A stretch of 64,000 nucleotides of DNA. Origin: JAJXWB01 sp046349085. GTDB lineage: Bacteria > Pseudomonadota > Alphaproteobacteria > Rhizobiales > Beijerinckiaceae. Below are positions 50,043-59,850 of this stretch, piece after piece. Each line of letters opens with the position of its first letter. Within the stretch, counting starts at the first letter, position 1. Position numbers and translations under genes: made by a program. The notes beneath the pieces were generated by a model, which saw nothing but the letters and a program-made list of their open reading frames with translations, was not told where the DNA came from and ran no database searches. The DNA is taken from positions 372,001-436,000 of the forward strand of contig JAXMDA010000003.1 of the NCBI GenBank assembly GCA_046349085.1. Direction: 5' to 3'.

Positions 50043-51644
50043 TCACATGCGCGCGACGCCGAAGGTCGTCTGCCGCAGCGGCCGCACATCCGCCTCGCGG
50101 CAGATCGACAGGCAGAAGGCGAGCACCTTTCGCGTGTCGCGCGGATCGATCAGCCCGTCGTCCCACAGGCGCGCGGTGGCGTAGAGCGCGGTCGTCTCGC
50201 CCTGCATCCGGTCGGCTATGCCCTTTTCCATCGCGGCCAGCTTGTCGTGGTCGACCGGCTTGCCTTCACGTTTCAGCTTGCCCTCGGTCACGATCGACAT
50301 GACCTTCGCCGCCTGTTCCGGCCCCATCACGGCGATGCGATTGTTCGGCCAGGCGAAGATGAAGCGCGGATCGTAGCCGCGCCCGCACATGCCGTAATTG
50401 CCCGCGCCGAACGAGGCGCCGATATGCAGCGTGATCTGCGGCACGGTGGAATTGGCGACCGCCTGGATCATCTTCGAGCCGTGCTTGATGATGCCCGCCT
50501 GCTCGGCCTCGCGGCCGACCATGTAGCCCGTCGTGTTCTGCAGGTAGACGATCGGAATGTTCGACTGGCAGCAAAGCTGGATGAACTGCGCCGCCTTGGT
50601 GGCGCCGTCGGCGTCGATCGGCCCGTTGTTGCCGATGAAGCCGACCGTATGCCCCTCGATCGCGCCGTGGCCGCACACCGTGTGCACGCCGTACAGGCCC
50701 TTGAAGTCGAGATATTCGGAATCGTCGACGATGCGCGCGATCACCTCGCGCACGTCGACGGGCTTGCGATAGTCGACCGGCACGACGCCGGCAAGCTCGT
50801 CCGGGCTGTAGCGCGGCTCCTTGTAATCGCGCGCCGCGCCGCGCTGGATCTGCTCGTTCCAGGGCAGCATGGCCATGACTTCGCGCGCGATGCGGATGCC
50901 GTCGGCGTCGTCTTCGGCGACGTATTCGCCGAGGCCCGACTTCGTCACATGCATGTCGGCGCCGCCGAGTTCCTCGTCGGTCGCGATCTCGCCGGTGGCG
51001 GCGCGCAGCAGCGGCGGACCGGCGAGAAACACCTTCGCCTTGCCGCGCACCAGAATGTTGTAGTCGGAAAGACCCGGCAGATAGGCGCCGCCGGCGGTGG
51101 ACGAGCCGTGCACCACCGTCACCTGCGGAATGCCGGCCGCCGACATGCGCGCCTGGTTGGCGAAGCCGCGCCCGCCCTCCACGAACATTTCCGCCTGAAA
51201 GAGAAGATTCGCGCCGCCGGATTCGACAAGCCGCACCATCGGCAGCTTGTTTTCCATCGCCATCTGTTGCGCGCGAAGCCCCTTCTTCACGCTCATCGGC
51301 GTCGACGTGCCGCCCTTGAAGGCGCTGTCCGACGCCATGACCATGCAGCGGATGCCCGACACGTAGCCGATGCCGATGATGCCGCCGCCGCCGAATTCGT
51401 CGTGCATCCGCAGGCCGGCGAGCGTCGATATTTCGAGCCAGGGCGCGCCGGGGTCGAGCAGCAGCGCGAGACGTTCCCGCGGCATGATCTGCCCGCGTTT
51501 TGTGAAGAGCTCGCGCTTGGTCTCGCCGGTCTCGCGGACCTTGTTTTCCAGCGCGCGGAATTCGTCGATCAGCCGCAGCATCTCCTCGCGATTGGCGCGG
51601 AAAGTGTCGGAATTGACGTCGATCTTGCTTTCGATGACCGGCAT
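50043..51644 (-). CDS. Acyl-CoA carboxylase beta subunit (methylcrotonyl/geranyl-CoA type)
   Basis: 533-residue carboxyltransferase with N and C crotonase-like domains. The N domain has FGGGGIIGIGYVSGI, SDSAFKGGTSTPMSVKKGLR and STAGGAYLPGLSDY; the C domain has GASFGAGNYGMCGRGYDPRF, typical of MCC/GCC beta chains rather than propionyl-CoA carboxylase. The acyl-pocket segment reads GGRGFANQARMSA, with smaller residues than the GRIFFNQ I recall for MCC, which would suit a longer chain; this needs an alignment. AGGGG precedes ATG 51644. First gene of the operon and divergent from a TetR regulator. I lean to geranyl-CoA carboxylase but cannot exclude methylcrotonyl-CoA. Confidence 0.92.
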   Translation of the reverse strand: MPVIESKIDVNSDTFRANREEMLRLIDEFRALENKVRETGETKRELFTKRGQIMPRERLALLLDPGAPWLEISTLAGLRMHDEFGGGGIIGIGYVSGIRCMVMASDSAFKGGTSTPMSVKKGLRAQQMAMENKLPMVRLVESGGANLLFQAEMFVEGGRGFANQARMSAAGIPQVTVVHGSSTAGGAYLPGLSDYNILVRGKAKVFLAGPPLLRAATGEIATDEELGGADMHVTKSGLGEYVAEDDADGIRIAREVMAMLPWNEQIQRGAARDYKEPRYSPDELAGVVPVDYRKPVDVREVIARIVDDSEYLDFKGLYGVHTVCGHGAIEGHTVGFIGNNGPIDADGATKAAQFIQLCCQSNIPIVYLQNTTGYMVGREAEQAGIIKHGSKMIQAVANSTVPQITLHIGASFGAGNYGMCGRGYDPRFIFAWPNNRIAVMGPEQAAKVMSIVTEGKLKREGKPVDHDKLAAMEKGIADRMQGETTALYATARLWDDGLIDPRDTRKVLAFCLSICREADVRPLRQTTFGVARM

Positions 51645-51750
51645 GGCGCCCCTGCGGCTTGGTCGCGCCAAGGAACGGCCTGCGCTGACGCGCTTCCTCC
51701 CTCGACGCCGGCGACGGCTCTTGCGGCCGCGCGCCTTTAATCCTCCAATT

Positions 51751-51775
51751 AAATTTGAGGTTGCCTCAGAAATTT
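51751..51775. promoter_or_regulatory. Candidate TetR operator in divergent promoter
   Basis: AT-rich imperfect palindrome: left arm AAATTTGAGG, centre TTG, right arm CCTCAGAAATTT, with a perfect GAGG-TTG-CCTC core. It stands out in an otherwise GC-rich 171-base gap between the carboxylase beta gene and the tetR gene, 41 bases before the latter's ATG. Binding by the TetR protein is inferred. Confidence 0.5.
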
Positions 51776-51815
51776 GCTAGTGTCAATCGCCGCTTCGTCA
51801 GCGCGGCGGGGGATC

Positions 51816-52481
51816 ATGGCGAGACCGCAGCGCAACGAAGCCAGGGCGACAATCGCGAAGTCGGGCAAACCGCGCGCCGGCGCCAGCGCGGTCGGCGCAT
51901 GGGGCGAGCGCGAGGGCGGCATTCTCAGCGTCGCCGAAGACCTGTTCCTGCGCAACGGCTACGAGAACACCAGCATGGCGGCCGTGGCGGCGGCCGCCGG
52001 CCTGTCGGAAGGCACGCTCTACAATTATTTCCGCAACAAGAACGATCTGGTCATTCGCGCCGGATTGGCGGCGCTCGAGCGGCGCGTGGAAGCCGCGCAA
52101 CAGGCCGTGAAGGAGGCAGGCAGCTTGCGCGAGGGCCTCGAAAGGCTGATCGCGCTGCACCTCTCCGCCGTCATTGAGGACGACGAAAAATACCGGATAT
52201 GGTTGCGTGAGGTTCGCGGCGTGAAATCCTATCGCCGCTCGGCCGGGCGCGACGCGCTCGCGCGCTTCGCCAACCAGTTCGTCGCGCTGCTCGACAAGTT
52301 CGGCCATGGCGAGGATCGCCCCGGCGGGCCGTCGCGCGCCATGATGCGCGACATGGTGTTCGGCGGCTCCGAACACATCGGCTTCACCGCCATGATCCAG
52401 CGCCGCGCGGCGACGATCGACGTTCATGCGACGGCGAAGATCTTGGCGAATGTCTATCTGCGCGGGTTTGGGTTGGAGTGA
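51816..52481 (+). CDS. TetR/AcrR family transcriptional regulator
   Basis: 221-residue TetR regulator. After a basic N-terminal arm of about 25 residues comes the helix-turn-helix (VAEDLFLRNGYENTSMAAVA, then GLSEGTLYNYFRNKNDL, about residues 38-78). The remaining helical domain is the ligand and dimer domain with no recognisable subfamily. ATG 51816 is preferred; the in-frame upstream start lies within the candidate operator. Divergence from the carboxylase operon parallels AtuR of Pseudomonas, a TetR-type repressor of acyclic terpene utilization, whereas leucine/isovalerate clusters usually use a MerR-type LiuR. Confidence 0.92.
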   Translation: MARPQRNEARATIAKSGKPRAGASAVGAWGEREGGILSVAEDLFLRNGYENTSMAAVAAAAGLSEGTLYNYFRNKNDLVIRAGLAALERRVEAAQQAVKEAGSLREGLERLIALHLSAVIEDDEKYRIWLREVRGVKSYRRSAGRDALARFANQFVALLDKFGHGEDRPGGPSRAMMRDMVFGGSEHIGFTAMIQRRAATIDVHATAKILANVYLRGFGLE

Positions 52482-52485
52482 GCAG

Positions 52486-52592
52486 ACCGCGAGCCTTCAG
52501 GCTCGCATTGTCGTCATGCTCGACGCGCGATCGCGTCGCCGCCCTCTTGCTCTATATTGCAGGACAAGGCGAGCTGAAGGCTCGCGGTCCAT
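52486..52592. repeat. Repeat family D, two inverted copies
   Basis: At 52489-52506 a perfect hairpin GCGAGCCT-TC-AGGCTCGC preceded by GACC. At 52569-52592 an inverted, shorter copy (GCGAGCTGAAGGCTCGC then GGTCCAT). The pair could form a larger fold-back between the tetR and aldo/keto reductase genes. A third copy is at 45159. Confidence 0.6.
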
Positions 52593-52605
52593 AAGAGGTA
52601 ACGCC

Positions 52606-53541
52606 ATGACCAAGCGCCGCATCGGACGCTCCGATCTCCATGTCCATCCCTTCTGCTTCGGCGGCAATGTCTTCGGCTGGACCGCGGACGAGGCGACGTC
52701 CTTTCGCCTGCTCGACGCCTTCGTCGATCACGGCTTCGAATTCATCGACACGGCCGACGTCTATTCGGTCTGGGTTCCCGGCCATACCGGCGGCGAATCC
52801 GAAACCGTGCTCGGCAATTGGTTCAAGCGCAGCGGCAAGCGCGACAAGATCGTGCTCGCCACCAAGGTCGGCTTCATCAAGGGCCTGAAGCCGGATTACA
52901 TCCGGCAGGCGGTCGAGGATTCGCTGAAGCGCCTGCAAACCGACCGCATCGATCTCTACCAGTCGCACAAGGACGATCCGGACACCCCTCTGTCCGAGAC
53001 GCTCGGCGCCTACGACGATCTCGTCAAGGCTGGCAAGGTGCGCGTGATCGGCGCCTCGAACTACAGCGCGGCGCGCCTGAAGGAGGCGCTCGATGTTTCC
53101 GCGAACAACGGACTGCCGCGCTACGAATGCATGCAGCCCGAATACAATCTCGTCGAGCGCAAGGTGTTCGAGGGCGAGTTGCAGGACCTCTGCGTGAAGG
53201 AGCAGATCGGCGTCATTCCCTTCTTCTCGCTGGCGGCCGGCTTTCTCACCGGCAAGTATCGCAGCGAGGCCGATCTCGGCAAAAGCGTGCGCGGCCCGCG
53301 CACCGCCGGCAAATATCTCAAGACCAACGGCCCCAAGGTTCTTGCGGCGCTCGATTCCGTCGCAGCCGCGCACAAGGCGACCTGCGCGCAGGTGGCGCTC
53401 GCCTGGATCATGGCGCGCAAGGGCCTGACCGCGCCAATCGCCAGCGCGACGACGGTCGGGCAGCTCGAGGAATTGCTGGGCGCGGCGAAACTGTCGCTGA
53501 CCGCGGCCGACATTGCCGAACTCGACGCGGCCAGCGCGTAA
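52606..53541 (+). CDS. Aldo/keto reductase
   Basis: 311-residue (alpha/beta)8 aldo/keto reductase using NADPH. The catalytic tetrad is visible: Asp and Tyr in FIDTADVYSVW, Lys in VLATKVGFI, His in LYQSHKDDP. Cofactor-binding loops near the C-terminus (ASATTVGQLEELLGA) are normal. It is of the general YajO/Tas-like bacterial group that reduces aldehydes. AGAGG lies before ATG 52606; the longer upstream frame crosses the repeat and tetR 3' end and is rejected. Convergent with the small multidrug-resistance-type gene 3 bases on. Confidence 0.92.
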   Translation: MTKRRIGRSDLHVHPFCFGGNVFGWTADEATSFRLLDAFVDHGFEFIDTADVYSVWVPGHTGGESETVLGNWFKRSGKRDKIVLATKVGFIKGLKPDYIRQAVEDSLKRLQTDRIDLYQSHKDDPDTPLSETLGAYDDLVKAGKVRVIGASNYSAARLKEALDVSANNGLPRYECMQPEYNLVERKVFEGELQDLCVKEQIGVIPFFSLAAGFLTGKYRSEADLGKSVRGPRTAGKYLKTNGPKVLAALDSVAAAHKATCAQVALAWIMARKGLTAPIASATTVGQLEELLGAAKLSLTAADIAELDAASA

Positions 53542-53544
53542 GCC

Positions 53545-53877
53545 TCACTGGCTGTAGAGCACCAGGGCGCTGCCGAGGATCACGAGCGCCATGCCGGCGA
53601 TCGTGAGGCCTCGGAACGGCTCGCCGAAGACGACAATCGACACGAGCGCGATCGTCGCGAACGAGGCGCCCGAAAAAGCCGGAAAGGCGATCGAGAGCGG
53701 AATGTTGCGGATCGCGTGCGTGAACAGATAGGTGTTGAGGGCGCCCAGCCCCAGGCCGAGAGCGAACAGCGGCCACCAGACGCCGGGCGCGGCGCCGACG
53801 ATCGCCTTGTAGATCGTATACGAGGCCGCATTGAAGGCGACCGCGCCGGCGAGTTGAAGATAGGCTTGGGGGACCAC
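53545..53877 (-). CDS. Small multidrug resistance / EamA-like four-helix membrane protein
   Basis: 110-residue protein with four hydrophobic segments (about residues 5-25, 35-52, 60-80, 88-107), the size and layout of the SMR/DMT half-unit family. The segment ALNTYLFTHAIRNIPLSIAFPAFSG resembles the SMR signature around helix 3, but the key EmrE Glu in helix 1 is absent (QLAGAVAFNAASY), so a drug/H+ antiport role is uncertain. GTG 53877 has GGAG 7 bases upstream. Downstream of the SDR gene on the same strand. Confidence 0.8.
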   Translation of the reverse strand: MVPQAYLQLAGAVAFNAASYTIYKAIVGAAPGVWWPLFALGLGLGALNTYLFTHAIRNIPLSIAFPAFSGASFATIALVSIVVFGEPFRGLTIAGMALVILGSALVLYSQ

Positions 53878-53914
53878 GTCAACGCTCCGGCTGCGACCGG
53901 CGAAATCTTTCGCG

Positions 53915-54670
53915 TCAGGTGCGCAGCGTCAAGCCGCCGTCGGCCACCAGCCCGTGGCCGGTGATGAAATCGGCTTCGTCGCTCGCCAGCAGCAGCGCGG
54001 CGCGCGCCATGTCGATCGGCTGGCCGAGCCGCCGCAGCGCCGCCTTCTTCTCCCACACGCCGCGCACGAAAGGATCGGCGAAGGAGGCTTGCGTCATGCC
54101 GGTCTCGATCGCGCCGGGCAGGATGTAATTGGCCGTCACCTTGTGCTTGCCGAGTTCGAGCGCCAGCGTCTTGGTCAGCCCCGCCACGCCGTGCTTGGAC
54201 GCCGTATAGGCGGCGAGCCCGATGTCGGTGTCGAAGGCCATGACGGAGGCCGTGCAGATGATTCGCGCGCGGCTCTTTTCCTCCGCGCGCCTGATGAGAT
54301 GCGGGATGGCGGCGCGCGAGATGCGGAACGGCGCGCGCACGTTGACGGCGAACACCCTGTCCCAGTCGGCGTCGCTCGTCTCCGCCGCCAGCGAGCGGTT
54401 CGAGACGCCGGCGTTGTTGAACAGAATGTCGATCGCGCCGAATTTTTCGAGCGCCGCGCGCACGATGGCGTCCGGCGCATCGTCGTCGGCGACGCTTTTC
54501 GCCAGCACGCTGACTGCGTCATTGCCTGCGTGCGCCGTCATGATCGCCGATTCCGGCCGGTCGACCGCCAGCACCCGCGCGCCGCGCTCGGCGAACAGCG
54601 TCGCCGTCGCCCGCCCGATGCCGGACGCCGCGCCCGTGATGACGGCGAATTTGCCGGAAAGATCGACCAT
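53915..54670 (-). CDS. SDR family NAD(P)-dependent oxidoreductase
   Basis: 251-residue classical SDR. Cofactor motif TGAASGIGRATA, NAG in FNNAGVSN, catalytic Ser in TASVMAF and YTASK. C-terminus GLVADGGLTLRT. Typical of 3-oxoacyl-[ACP]-reductase/glucose-dehydrogenase-like annotated SDRs, with no substrate evidence. GGGAG precedes ATG 54670; a start 27 bases upstream lacks a site. It is upstream of the SMR-type gene by 37 bases on the same strand. Confidence 0.9.
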   Translation of the reverse strand: MVDLSGKFAVITGAASGIGRATATLFAERGARVLAVDRPESAIMTAHAGNDAVSVLAKSVADDDAPDAIVRAALEKFGAIDILFNNAGVSNRSLAAETSDADWDRVFAVNVRAPFRISRAAIPHLIRRAEEKSRARIICTASVMAFDTDIGLAAYTASKHGVAGLTKTLALELGKHKVTANYILPGAIETGMTQASFADPFVRGVWEKKAALRRLGQPIDMARAALLLASDEADFITGHGLVADGGLTLRT

Positions 54671-54766
54671 CGTTTCGCTCCCTTCGTTCGGGAGCATTAG
54701 AGCAGCCGCGATCCGCCCTTCACAACGGCCGTCTGCGCAGGCGCGGTCTGCGCGCCTGTTCTGCGC

Positions 54767-55216
54767 TCAGTGTCCGAGACCCGGCGTTCCGGAGGGCGCA
54801 GGCATGGACGGCTTGCCGCCGGGCGTGGACGCCTTCGTCTGGTCCTCGGCGCGCTTCCAAGTCTCGCTCTTGCATAGAAAGGCGATAAGGCAGCCTTCGA
54901 GCGTCAGTTCGGTCGGCTTCTCTACTTTCACGCCGCCCTGATAGGTCTTGCCGTCTTCCGTATTGTAGATTTCGCCGCGCCACACGCCTTCCTTGTCGAG
55001 CACGGCGTTGCGCAGGATGACGGTGCCGATCGCCTTCTTCTCGTCGGGCTTGCCGACGCCGATCACCTTCGCGCAGAGCTTGCCCGCGCAATTGTAGAAG
55101 TCGAACGTCGTGCCGCTGGCTTCACGCACCCACACGCCCCAGGGCTCGACAGCGAGCGCGGGCGTCGCCATCGCGAGCGCGCCGCCAAGAACCAGAGTTC
55201 GTATTGAACCAACCAT
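54767..55216 (-). CDS. Exported DUF2147 family protein
   Basis: 149-residue protein with a signal peptide (residues 1-22, cleaved near ALAVEP). The mature part begins GVWVREASGTTFDFYNCAGKLCAKVIGV, matching the DUF2147 fold (a lipocalin-like beta-barrel seen in small periplasmic proteins), with two pairs of Cys (NCAGKLC; GCLIAFLC) that may form disulfides. The C-terminus is Pro/Gly-rich and probably disordered. GGGGAG precedes the ATG. Function unknown. Divergent from the MgtC-like gene over an AT-rich gap. Confidence 0.85.
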   Translation of the reverse strand: MVGSIRTLVLGGALAMATPALAVEPWGVWVREASGTTFDFYNCAGKLCAKVIGVGKPDEKKAIGTVILRNAVLDKEGVWRGEIYNTEDGKTYQGGVKVEKPTELTLEGCLIAFLCKSETWKRAEDQTKASTPGGKPSMPAPSGTPGLGH

Positions 55217-55371
55217 CGGCCGCTCCCCGCCTGGATCGGACTGGCGCGAGACTAGCTCCGGAATCGCGCCGGAACCAAGGCGCAGATCATCCTATTAACC
55301 AAAGTAAACGTAAACAATGTCTTAATGCGCTCCTTCATGTTAAGGATTTCGTAACTATTGGGGAGCGTGAC

Positions 55372-55941
55372 GTGGCGTTGGGCGTGTTGTGGGCCGCATT
55401 GCTCGGACTGAGCCTCGGGCTCGACAGAAACATGCGCGATCTGTCGGCCGGCTGGGCGCCCTGCGCCTTCTGGGCGACGCTCGGCGCAATCGTCGGCGTC
55501 GAACTGCAATTGTCGGGGCTTGCCAACAGCCAATGGTTCTGGCCGCTGATCTGCGCCGCCTGCTCGGTGGCGATCGCGAAGTACCTGACCCTCACCGTCG
55601 CCATCGGCGGCTGGCGCAATCCCACCGAACCCGCCCACGCGTTGATGGCGGCCTTCGCGTTTGGCATGGCTTGCGGCCTCGGCGCCAATCGTTTCGTCGG
55701 CGCGGCCGTCGTCGCGACGATATTCGCGCTCGCCTGGCGGCCGCGCATCGACGACAGCCTGCGCCTCGCCGCGGCGCAGGAGTCAGACGCCGCCCTTCGT
55801 CTCGCCCGGGACATCGTCGATGTCGGGCGGCGGGCCGAGGAAGGCCGGCACGATGACGAAGGCGGCCAGAAGCGTGAAGAACAGCGAGATGGCGAGCAGC
55901 TTGCCCATGCCGGCCGTGCCGGGGTGGGACGACAGGCATAG
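55372..55941 (+). CDS. MgtC/SapB-like membrane protein, 3' end antisense to hpnN
   Basis: About 189 residues. Four hydrophobic segments in residues 1-125 begin VALGVLWAALLGLSLGLDRN, reminiscent of the MgtC N-terminal membrane domain (LLGxxIGLxR), but the similarity is partial. After WRPRIDDSL the chain becomes highly charged (RRAEEGRHDDEGGQKREEQRDG) and is encoded opposite the 3' end of hpnN for 159 bases, so that tail may be non-native; a lost earlier stop is possible. GTG 55372 has GGGGAG 7 bases upstream in an AT-rich promoter region; the longer upstream frame runs into the divergent gene. Confidence 0.6.
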   Translation: MALGVLWAALLGLSLGLDRNMRDLSAGWAPCAFWATLGAIVGVELQLSGLANSQWFWPLICAACSVAIAKYLTLTVAIGGWRNPTEPAHALMAAFAFGMACGLGANRFVGAAVVATIFALAWRPRIDDSLRLAAAQESDAALRLARDIVDVGRRAEEGRHDDEGGQKREEQRDGEQLAHAGRAGVGRQA

Positions 55942-58392
55942 GCTGCCGAAGGCGATCCCGGTCGTCAGCGACGAGAAGAAGATTGCGCGCGTGAGGCTCG
56001 AGGCCAGCAGGTCCGCCACGCCCTTCCGCCAGGCGATCAGGTAATAGATGTGGAAGGCGACGCCGACCGCAAACATCAGCGGCAGCGCGATGATGTTGGC
56101 GAAGTCGAGCGACATGCCGAGAAGCTGCGCGGCTTCGAGGCTCATGACCCCGGCGAGCACAAGCGGCCCCAGCGCCAGCGCCACGTCCTTCACGCTGCGC
56201 ATGGCGATGTAGAGGATGGCGAAGATCGCCACGAAGGCGAGCGCGCCGGCTTCGGCGAAGGAGCTGACGATCGTCTTGCCGGCTTCGACGACGGTGATCG
56301 GCGCGCCCGTCGCATGGGGCGCAACGCCGCGCGCTTCCGCGGCGAATTTCGCCAGCGCTTCATTGTCGCGCGTCTCGCCCTTGGGAAAGACCTCGATGCG
56401 CGCGCGCCCGTCGGACGCGATCCAGTCGCGCGAAATCTCGTCCGGGATGTCGGCGCGCGTGACCGCCTTGGGCGACAGCGCCGTGCGCAGCGTATGCAGC
56501 AGCGGCTCGAAATTGGCGAACAGCGCCGTCTGCGCCGCCGCGCGCGCCTGCGGCGTCGCCTTCGACAATGCCGTCACGGCGCGCGTGAAATGCTGCATCG
56601 GCGGCGGCGCGCCCTGCCCTTCCGCCACTTCGAGCAGATCGAGCGCATCGCCGGTCTCCTTGAGATTTTCCGCATCGCTCGGCGCAGGCGCGGGCCTGGC
56701 GTCGAGCACGCCCGCCAGTTCCGCGCGCGCCTTGGCGACCATCGCAAGCTTTTCCTTCTGGTCCTGCGGCAGGAAGGTCGACAGGGTCACGACGCGCGCC
56801 ACCGTCGGCAGGCTCGCAAGGCGCACGGCGAGCGCGTCGGCCTCTTTCAGGTCGGCGGCCAGGATCGAGATCGTGTTCGGCGCGGTCTGCGGATCGTGCG
56901 CAAGATCGTAGAACGTCGCGACGCTTTCGACCTTGTCGCTGCGCAGGTGCATCGGGTTGGAATCGAACTTCAGCTTCAGGAGCGCCGGAACGCCGGCCAG
57001 CACGACGAGCGCGGTGGCGATCAGCACGATGGCGCGGTGATGCTCGATCCAGCGGTCGACGGCGGCGAGCGAGGCCGTCTCGACCGGCCGCGTCTCCGGG
57101 CCGGGCCGGATGACCACCATCAGCGCCGGCAGGAAGACGATGGTGGTCGCAAACGCGACGATCATGCCGAGGCCGGCGATCAGGCCAAGCTCCGACACGC
57201 CCTTGAACTCGGTCGGCAGGAAGCAGAAGAAACCCGCCACCAGCGACATGGCGGCAAGCGACAGCGAATAGCCGATATTACGGATCGCCGCGGTCAGCGC
57301 CTGTTTCAGATCGTCGTGGTTGCGCCGCTCCTCGCGATATCGGGTTGCGAACTGGATGCCGAAATCGACGCCGAGGCCGATGAACAGCGCGGCGAAGGCG
57401 ACCGAGATCAGATTGAGGCGCTGCACCGCGATCAGGCCGACGCCCATGGTGATGACGAGGCCGACGAACAGCGTGACCAGCACGGCGAAAATGATCTTGC
57501 CGGAGCGCAGGGCGAGAAACAGTACGAGCGCCACCAGCGCAATGGTGACGCCGAGATTGATCTCGTAATTCTCGGCGACGGTGCCGAATTCCTCGTCGGC
57601 CAGCGGCGTCGGCCCCGTCAGGCGAAAGACATAGCCCCCCGCCTTGTCGATGCCGAGCTTCGCCGCGGTCGCGCGAACCGCTTTCGTCGGCTTGCCGCCA
57701 GGCTCCAGCGCGGTGAAATCGAGCACCGGGTCGATCAGCACGATCCGCCTGAGCTCGCCGGCGGTCGGCTCGCCCCTGTCGAGCAGCGCGCGCCATGACA
57801 GCGGCTTCGGCTGGCCCGCCAGCGCGCTCTCGATCGTCGTCGCGATGCGGTCGAGCGGCGCGAGGAACGGATCGAAGCGCGCGCGGTCCTTTTCGGCCGC
57901 CTCCATGGCGCCGGAGATCAGCCGCATCAGCCCGCGCAAACTGGGATCGGCGGCAAGCCCGCCGAGAAAGTCGCGGCGGGCGACAAGGTCTGCGAGCGTC
58001 GTCTCCAGCGTCGGCCGGTCGGTCAGCAGCAGGCCCTCGCGGTCGAGATAGGCGTTGCGGTCGGGTCGCCACGCCCGCACGACATCGGCCCGCATGTCGG
58101 CCTGCCCGAGGGCGGCGACCAGGCGATCGGCGGCGGAATCGACGGCCTCCGGCGTCGGGCCGTCGATCACCGCCGCGATCAGATTGTCGAATTGGGGGAA
58201 GGCCTTGCCGTAGGCGATCTCGTCCTGCCGCCAGGGGATGTCCGGCGAAATGAGCTTGGCCGTATTGGTGTCGATGGCGAAGCGCTGGACCGAAAAAACG
58301 CCCGCCGCCAACGTCAGGACCAGGGTCAGGCCGACGACAAGCCAGGGCTTCAGCGTGCAGAAACGGACGATGCGTTCGAGCAGGGCGGCCAT
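55783..58392 (-). CDS. hpnN: Hopanoid-associated RND transporter HpnN
   Basis: 869-residue RND-superfamily (MmpL-like) inner-membrane protein that in other hopanoid producers moves hopanoids to the outer membrane. Twelve membrane segments are arranged as one, a large periplasmic loop (about residues 40-270), five more, a second large loop (about 465-670), then the rest. The segment FAALFIGLGVDFGIQFATRYREE in the first SSD-like block and the equivalent in the second are typical HpnN. The chain starts with one ATG at 58392 followed by AALLERIVRFCTLKPW. Divergent from hpnH. Its 3' end overlaps the convergent MgtC-like gene. Confidence 0.95.
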   Translation of the reverse strand: MAALLERIVRFCTLKPWLVVGLTLVLTLAAGVFSVQRFAIDTNTAKLISPDIPWRQDEIAYGKAFPQFDNLIAAVIDGPTPEAVDSAADRLVAALGQADMRADVVRAWRPDRNAYLDREGLLLTDRPTLETTLADLVARRDFLGGLAADPSLRGLMRLISGAMEAAEKDRARFDPFLAPLDRIATTIESALAGQPKPLSWRALLDRGEPTAGELRRIVLIDPVLDFTALEPGGKPTKAVRATAAKLGIDKAGGYVFRLTGPTPLADEEFGTVAENYEINLGVTIALVALVLFLALRSGKIIFAVLVTLFVGLVITMGVGLIAVQRLNLISVAFAALFIGLGVDFGIQFATRYREERRNHDDLKQALTAAIRNIGYSLSLAAMSLVAGFFCFLPTEFKGVSELGLIAGLGMIVAFATTIVFLPALMVVIRPGPETRPVETASLAAVDRWIEHHRAIVLIATALVVLAGVPALLKLKFDSNPMHLRSDKVESVATFYDLAHDPQTAPNTISILAADLKEADALAVRLASLPTVARVVTLSTFLPQDQKEKLAMVAKARAELAGVLDARPAPAPSDAENLKETGDALDLLEVAEGQGAPPPMQHFTRAVTALSKATPQARAAAQTALFANFEPLLHTLRTALSPKAVTRADIPDEISRDWIASDGRARIEVFPKGETRDNEALAKFAAEARGVAPHATGAPITVVEAGKTIVSSFAEAGALAFVAIFAILYIAMRSVKDVALALGPLVLAGVMSLEAAQLLGMSLDFANIIALPLMFAVGVAFHIYYLIAWRKGVADLLASSLTRAIFFSSLTTGIAFGSLCLSSHPGTAGMGKLLAISLFFTLLAAFVIVPAFLGPPPDIDDVPGETKGGV

Positions 58393-58527
58393 GTTGCTCC
58401 GTTAGCCGGCGTCGGCGACAAGGCTGTCCCGCGACAGGCGTCCCGCCCGGCGGCGGGAGCGATACCATGCGGCGCCGCTCTCCGTCACGGAGCGTCCCGG
58501 TCCTTAACCTCAGATAGGGGCGGGAAA

Positions 58528-58556
58528 TTGACCATCCATGCCCTATTTACTAAGAC
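58528..58556 (+). promoter_or_regulatory. Possible sigma-70 promoter of hpnH
   Basis: TTGACC at 58528, 17-base spacer, TAAGAC at 58551 (weak -10). Transcription from it would begin near 58563, between the two candidate hpnH start codons, and so would favour GTG 58583. Confidence 0.3.
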
Positions 58557-58582
58557 GGCGGCTTGGAATTCGGGAGTCTGGC

Positions 58583-59773
<1,191 letters not shown>

Positions 59774-59850
59774 CGGCGCACAACCGGATTGCATTGAACG
59801 GCCGCGGCGGGCCGGTTAGTTTGCGACGACGCACGGAGGCCACACCGAAC

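Noticed and set aside
20000..55000. Horizontally acquired island between the two hopanoid loci
   Set aside because: No tRNA, integrase, transposase, attachment repeats or visible base-composition change marks borders; the split can equally be an old rearrangement.
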